Assembly: GCF_900105415.1 (NCBI RefSeq)
Contig: NZ_FNSM01000001.1
Location: forward strand, 496,001 to 560,000
Length of the DNA: 64,000 bases
Direction: 5' to 3'
Source of the DNA: Streptomyces sp. TLI_105
GTDB taxonomy: Bacteria > Actinomycetota > Actinomycetes > Streptomycetales > Streptomycetaceae
The notes below the pieces were generated by a model, which saw nothing but the letters and a program-made list of their open reading frames with translations, searched no databases and was not told the DNA's origin. The position numbers and the translations under genes were made by a program. Positions 62,113 to 64,000 of this stretch are shown piece by piece. Position 1 is the first letter of the stretch; every line of letters begins with the position of its first letter.

Positions 62113-63531
62113 TCAGGAGGCGTTCGGGCCCACGTCCGTCGGGGTGAGCGGGCGGCGGACCGGTGCCAGGGTCGAGTACTCGTCGGAGCCGATGTCGCGC
62201 GCCGTGCCGCGGGCGTGGCCGTCGATGTCCTCGGGGACGGACACGGTGGTGAACGTCGCGGCGCCGATCGCCGGACTGCCCGCCGCGAGGCGGAAGACGC
62301 CGTCGGAGGACTGCGTCAGGCGGGGGTCGACGCGGGTGTAGCCGGCGTTGGGGAGGGTGCCGTCGGAGGCCGCGCCCCAGAGGATGTTGCCCTGCCAGAT
62401 GAAGCCGGTGTTCGCGCCCAGCGCGACGAGGCTGCCGCTGTCCCCGACGATGAGGTTGTCGGCGACGACCACGTCACGCGGCTCGTAGGTGCGGGTCTCG
62501 CCCGAGAGGGAACTCTTGTTGCCGCGCAGGGTGTTGTGCACGATCACCGCACGGTCGCAGGCGTCGTTGCCGCGCCGCTCCTCGGTGCTCTCGCCCTCGT
62601 GGTGGTCGCGCGTGGTGCCGCTGCCGATGACCAGGGCCCGGCCGGTGAGGCCGGCGAGGTGGTTGTTCACGACGAGGTGGTCGTTTCCGTAGAGGCGGAT
62701 GCCCTCCTTGCCGCCGAGGAGCCAGTTGCCCTCGACGGTGGAGCCGTTGCCGTGGCGGAGCACGATGCCGCCCTGGCTGGCGCGGATCGTGTTGTACCGG
62801 ATCGTGTTGCCGGAGGACTTCACCGAGATGGCCTCGGGGTCGCCGTCACACCGCTCGAACAGGTTGTACTCCACGATCGCGTCCGCGGTGGACAGCGCCC
62901 TGCTGCTGACGCCGAGCCGGATCGACTCGCCGCCGTTGGCGCCGGTGTAGCCGTGGTCGGAGAAGTGGTTCTTGAAGACGTGGAGGCGCTGGGCCACGGC
63001 GGTCGTGCCGGGGCCGTCGACGACGAGGAAGATGCCCTGGGTGGTGCGCTCGTGGAAGTGGTTCCGGTCGATCTTGGCGTCGTCGCCCTCCACGAGGACC
63101 CAGTCGAGGCCGTCCACGTCCGCGAACCGGATGTCGTTGCGGGTCAGCCGGATGCCCGTGCTGCCGGCCGGGATCTCCAGGGTGCCGCTCTGCCGGAGCG
63201 CGAAGCCGCTGATGGTGACGGCGCTCGCACCGTCGAGGACGAAGCTGCGCTCGCCGCGCAGGACGGCGCCGCCGCGGGTCTGCGAGACGATCGTGATGCC
63301 GCTGCGCCCGGAGACGTCGATGGCGCCGCCCGAGGGGACGGTGTACGTGCCGTCGGCGACGACGATCCGGTCGCCGGGGACCGCACGGTCGATCGCGCTC
63401 TGGAGCGCGCTCAGGGAGGTGACCGGCGCCGGTTCGGCCGCCGAGGCGCCCGTGGCGAGCAGGGTGTCGAGCGGGACGGCGGCGGCCGCCGCGCCCAGCA
63501 GCGAGCCCTTGAGGAAGGTACGTCGTCGCAT
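62113..63531 (-). CDS. Tat-secreted polysaccharide lyase, PL6 type (alginate lyase/chondroitinase B-like)
   Basis: 472 residues from ATG 63531. A twin-arginine-like signal (MRRRTFLKGSLLGAAAAAV, cleavage near ASA) precedes a right-handed parallel beta-helix. The PL6 core is recognisable: GDPEAISVKSSGNTIRYNT with the catalytic Lys, and SQGGIVLRHGNGSTVEGNW with the catalytic Arg. GLTGRALVIGSG and a closing GHARGTARDIGSDEY follow. PL6 enzymes cleave alginate or dermatan sulfate. Its presence next to pectin- and glucan-degrading genes fits a plant/algal polysaccharide diet. Confidence 0.92.
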   Translation of the reverse strand: MRRRTFLKGSLLGAAAAAVPLDTLLATGASAAEPAPVTSLSALQSAIDRAVPGDRIVVADGTYTVPSGGAIDVSGRSGITIVSQTRGGAVLRGERSFVLDGASAVTISGFALRQSGTLEIPAGSTGIRLTRNDIRFADVDGLDWVLVEGDDAKIDRNHFHERTTQGIFLVVDGPGTTAVAQRLHVFKNHFSDHGYTGANGGESIRLGVSSRALSTADAIVEYNLFERCDGDPEAISVKSSGNTIRYNTIRASQGGIVLRHGNGSTVEGNWLLGGKEGIRLYGNDHLVVNNHLAGLTGRALVIGSGTTRDHHEGESTEERRGNDACDRAVIVHNTLRGNKSSLSGETRTYEPRDVVVADNLIVGDSGSLVALGANTGFIWQGNILWGAASDGTLPNAGYTRVDPRLTQSSDGVFRLAAGSPAIGAATFTTVSVPEDIDGHARGTARDIGSDEYSTLAPVRRPLTPTDVGPNAS

Positions 63532-64000
63532 GATGTCTCCTGGTATTAGGGGGAGTCGTCGTTCTGTGCCCTGTCACCAGGGACGCGCCGGTGTCGGTCC
63601 GGCCCCGTCGGCCGGGGCGCCGGGGCGGCCCTGACACGTCGGGGCCCGGGGCGGGCCCCCACGGCCCGTCCCGGGTCCCGACCGGTCAGAGCCGGTCCGG
63701 ACGCCGCCTTCCCGGCGGCCCCGCCCCGTCCTGCCCGGTGCCGCCCCCACGACGGCACCCGTCAGGACGACGGCCGCCACGGCGCCCGCCTCGGTGCTCG
63801 TTCCGGTCCGCTCCTCGGAACGCGTCGGCGGGCGTGCCGGGCGGGTGGTCGTCCCTCCCTGGCCTGCCGACACGCACCAGCCTGCCGCGTGCCACTCACG
63901 TCTCGCTCACGTTCCGCTAACGCCCGGGGACATGACGGACCGGCGAGAAAGGTCGTCGGACCCCGCCGTTCAGGTGGATTTGGGGTGAGGAACCCGACAC
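63532..64000. other. 469-bp region at the window end without a recognisable gene
   Basis: Frames on both strands stay open only through base composition and lack ribosome binding sites or protein-like sequence. It presumably holds the promoter of the leftward PL6 gene. I see no operator, repeat or RNA gene. Confidence 0.55.

Noticed and set aside
63532..64000. Several short frames at the window end
   Set aside because: None has a ribosome binding site, conserved-looking sequence or consistent third-position bias, so they are not reported as genes.

Overview
The window is very G+C-rich actinobacterial chromosome, almost certainly Streptomyces. The evidence is strong third-position G/C codon bias, frequent GTG/TTG starts with purine-rich ribosome binding sites, a complete conservon operon with two cytochromes P450, an IdeR/DmdR-type iron box, CebR-like operators, Tat-dependent secreted enzymes and a class IV lanthipeptide locus. 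I see no insertion sequence, prophage or CRISPR array, so this is mostly chromosomal core and arm-like accessory content.

Layout. 1-6.6 kb: two tandem DUF4139 proteins, a small membrane protein, a bacterial nitric oxide synthase oxygenase, an XRE-cupin regulator divergent from an EamA exporter, a B3/B4 protein and a small conserved protein. 6.6-7.6 kb: a methyltransferase and a DUF190 protein. 7.7-12.2 kb: a compact class IV lanthipeptide locus (41-residue precursor, three-domain LanL with intact cyclase zinc ligands, small secreted peptide, divergent LuxR-type regulator). 12.3-14.2 kb: a Ser/Thr kinase with an extracytoplasmic domain. 14.3-19.7 kb: a translationally coupled conservon cvnA-B-C-D followed by two P450s; the first has EVLW in place of the K-helix EXXR, as in the CYP157 family. 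19.8-21.5 kb: a Trp-Trp leader peptide and intrinsic terminator ahead of an auxiliary tryptophanyl-tRNA synthetase, then an AsnC/Lrp regulator.

21.5-29.1 kb: an SRPBCC protein, a coiled-coil membrane protein, a frameshifted zinc alcohol dehydrogenase with palindromic operators upstream, a xylose/ribose-type ABC importer, a DUF6328 protein and a phosphotransferase-like protein. 29.1-33.4 kb: two Tat-exported amidohydrolases separated by an 889-bp repeat-packed spacer, with two GntR/FCD-type operator-like palindromes upstream, then a VOC protein. 33.7-39.3 kb: a secreted pectate lyase preceded by a LacI-type operator, a secreted unknown, a zinc dehydrogenase with a short-chain-dehydrogenase remnant fused in frame upstream, a GH16-like glucanase and an unknown. 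39.4-44.7 kb: an iron-box-controlled siderophore binding protein with two permeases, a degenerate histidine phosphatase, and a cobalamin riboswitch driving CbtB/CbtA. 44.8-52.2 kb: a very large unrecognised protein (about 1,611 aa), a 768-aa unrecognised protein, and a tRNA-Pro-like cloverleaf with a noncanonical T-loop ending 3 nt before the latter's start codon.

52.2-61.3 kb is one coherent beta-1,3-glucan utilisation locus. It holds a LacI repressor, a secreted GH81 endo-beta-1,3-glucanase, a lipoprotein/two-permease ABC importer and a cytoplasmic GH1 beta-glucosidase. Three 14-bp LacI/CebR-type palindromes sit at its three promoters. 61.3-63.5 kb: a lipoprotein and a Tat-secreted PL6 alginate lyase/chondroitinase-B-like enzyme. 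Together with the pectate lyase and GH16 protein, the right half is rich in polysaccharide degradation, while the left half carries signalling and a small natural-product locus.
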